Shown piece after piece: positions 41,275-42,061 of a stretch of 42,061 bases of DNA. Location: NCBI GenBank assembly GCA_947631855.1, contig CANRMX010000003.1, positions 74,728 to 116,788 of the forward strand, written 5' to 3'. Position 1 is the first letter of the stretch. Every line of letters starts with the position of its first letter. Origin of the DNA: an uncultured Clostridia bacterium. GTDB taxonomy: Bacteria > Bacillota > Clostridia > Oscillospirales > Acutalibacteraceae. The position numbers were made by a program, and so were the translations under genes. Under the pieces are notes generated by a model. The model searched no databases, was not told the origin of the DNA, and saw nothing but the letters and a program-made list of their open reading frames with translations.

Positions 41275-42061
41275 ATGGAATTCAGCCAGAAGTTCCTCAA
41301 GGAAGGACTCACCTACGACGACGTCTTATTGATCCCGGCGGAGTCTCACGTCCTGCCCGCGGAGGCCGACCTGTCCACCCAGCTGACAAAGCGGATCCGC
41401 CTCAACACCCCCATCATGACCGCCGCCATGGATACCGTCACCGAGAGTGACATGGCCATCGCCATCGCCCGGGAGGGCGGCATCGGCATCATCCACAAGA
41501 ACATGACCATCGAGCAGCAGGCGGATCAGGTGGACCGGGTCAAGCGCTGGGAGAACGGCGTGATCGTCAACCCCTTCTACCTGGGGCCGGACAACACCGT
41601 CCGGGAGGCCGACGAGATCATGGGCCGGTTCAAAATTTCCGGCGTGCCCATCTGCCAGGACGGCGTGCTGGTGGGCATCATCACCAACCGGGATATGCGC
41701 TTCATGGAGGGCGAGGATTTCGATCAGCCCATCCGCACCGTGATGACCAAGGAGAATCTGATCACCGCGCCCGTGGGCACCACCCTGGCCGACGCCCAGG
41801 AGATTTTGCGGAAGCACCGCATCGAGAAGCTGCCCATCGTGGACGAGGCCGGGCGGCTCAAGGGCCTGATTACCATCAAGGATATCGAAAAGAACGTGCG
41901 CTATCCCAACTCCACCCGGGACGACCGGGGCCGGCTCATCTGCGGCGCGGCCATCGGCGCCACCCGAGACGTGCTGGAGCGGGTGGCCGCCCTCATCGCG
42001 GCCCAGGTGGACGTGGTGGTGCTGGATTCCGCCCACGGCCACAACAGCGGCGTGCTGGACG
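41275..42061 (+). CDS. guaB: IMP dehydrogenase, N-terminal part
   Basis: NAD-dependent oxidation of IMP to XMP, the committed step of GMP synthesis. Frame opens at ATG 41275 ([28 protein letters not shown]) after AGAAGGGA and runs off the right edge; 262 of the usual ~490 residues are visible. The (beta/alpha)8 barrel start with [34 protein letters not shown] is followed by two CBS modules (about 95-205; [23 protein letters not shown] and [22 protein letters not shown]). The barrel then resumes up to [13 protein letters not shown]. The catalytic cysteine loop lies beyond the window. Confidence 0.97.
   Translation, partial: MEFSQKFLKEGLTYDDVLLIPAESHVLPAEADLSTQLTKRIRLNTPIMTAAMDTVTESDMAIAIAREGGIGIIHKNMTIEQQADQVDRVKRWENGVIVNPFYLGPDNTVREADEIMGRFKISGVPICQDGVLVGIITNRDMRFMEGEDFDQPIRTVMTKENLITAPVGTTLADAQEILRKHRIEKLPIVDEAGRLKGLITIKDIEKNVRYPNSTRDDRGRLICGAAIGATRDVLERVAALIAAQVDVVVLDSAHGHNSGVLD

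Overview
This window spans the replication-origin region of a GC-rich, spore-forming member of the Clostridia. The protein sequences look most like Oscillospirales/Ruminococcaceae-type gut Firmicutes. That placement is inferred from a SpoVT regulator, Firmicutes gene order (dnaA-dnaN-yaaA-recF-remB-gyrB-gyrA on one side, rpmH-rnpA-yidD-yidC-jag-mnmE-mnmG-rsmG-noc-parA-parB on the other) and strong Shine-Dalgarno sites. The exact genus cannot be named from sequence alone.

Layout. (1) 1-9.99 kb, minus strand: the translation/RNA operon rimP-nusA-ylxR-ylxQ-infB-rbfA-nrnA-truB-ribF-rpsO-pnp. It is driven by a near-consensus promoter at 9.96-9.99 kb, with a second promoter in front of rpsO; pnp runs off the left edge. 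(2) 10.0-10.6 kb: spoVT with a possible sporulation-type promoter, followed by a repeat-rich gap. (3) 11.0-16.1 kb, minus: a four-gene ABC export operon of the 'gliding/GldAFG + DUF4340' type. (4) 16.2-17.9 kb, plus: a small island (truncated DUF1015-like protein, orphan DinJ/RelB antitoxin with a toxin stub, NudF-type Nudix hydrolase). It is the only block transcribed against the inferred replication direction. (5) 18.0-28.0 kb, minus: gyrA, gyrB, an unrecognised zinc-ribbon membrane protein, remB, recF, yaaA, dnaN, dnaA. The dnaA-dnaN gap carries a DnaA-box/DnaA-trio unwinding element. (6) 28.2-42.06 kb, plus: rpmH, a tandem repeat array, rnpA, yidD, yidC, jag, mnmE, a second repeat array, mnmG, rsmG, a hairpin cassette, a GNAT acetyltransferase, a Noc-like ParB paralogue, parS, parA, parB, serS and guaB (cut by the right edge).

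How the parts work together. The two arms diverge from the origin, so nearly every gene is co-directional with its replication fork. Initiation (DnaA), the clamp (DnaN), gap repair (RecF), supercoiling (GyrA/B) and segregation (ParA/ParB/parS) sit beside ribosome biogenesis, initiation and tRNA modification genes.

The genes themselves are mostly conserved housekeeping genes. The unusual content lies in the repeats. Four ~60-bp units lie in frame in the IF-2 linker, and related 66-72-bp units lie in frame in the cytoplasmic tail of the GldG-like protein. Two intergenic arrays each follow an A-B-A-B higher-order pattern. Many short hairpins have different but self-complementary arms around a TGA/TCA loop. 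I see no CRISPR array, rRNA or tRNA gene, intact transposase, prophage or recognised defence system.
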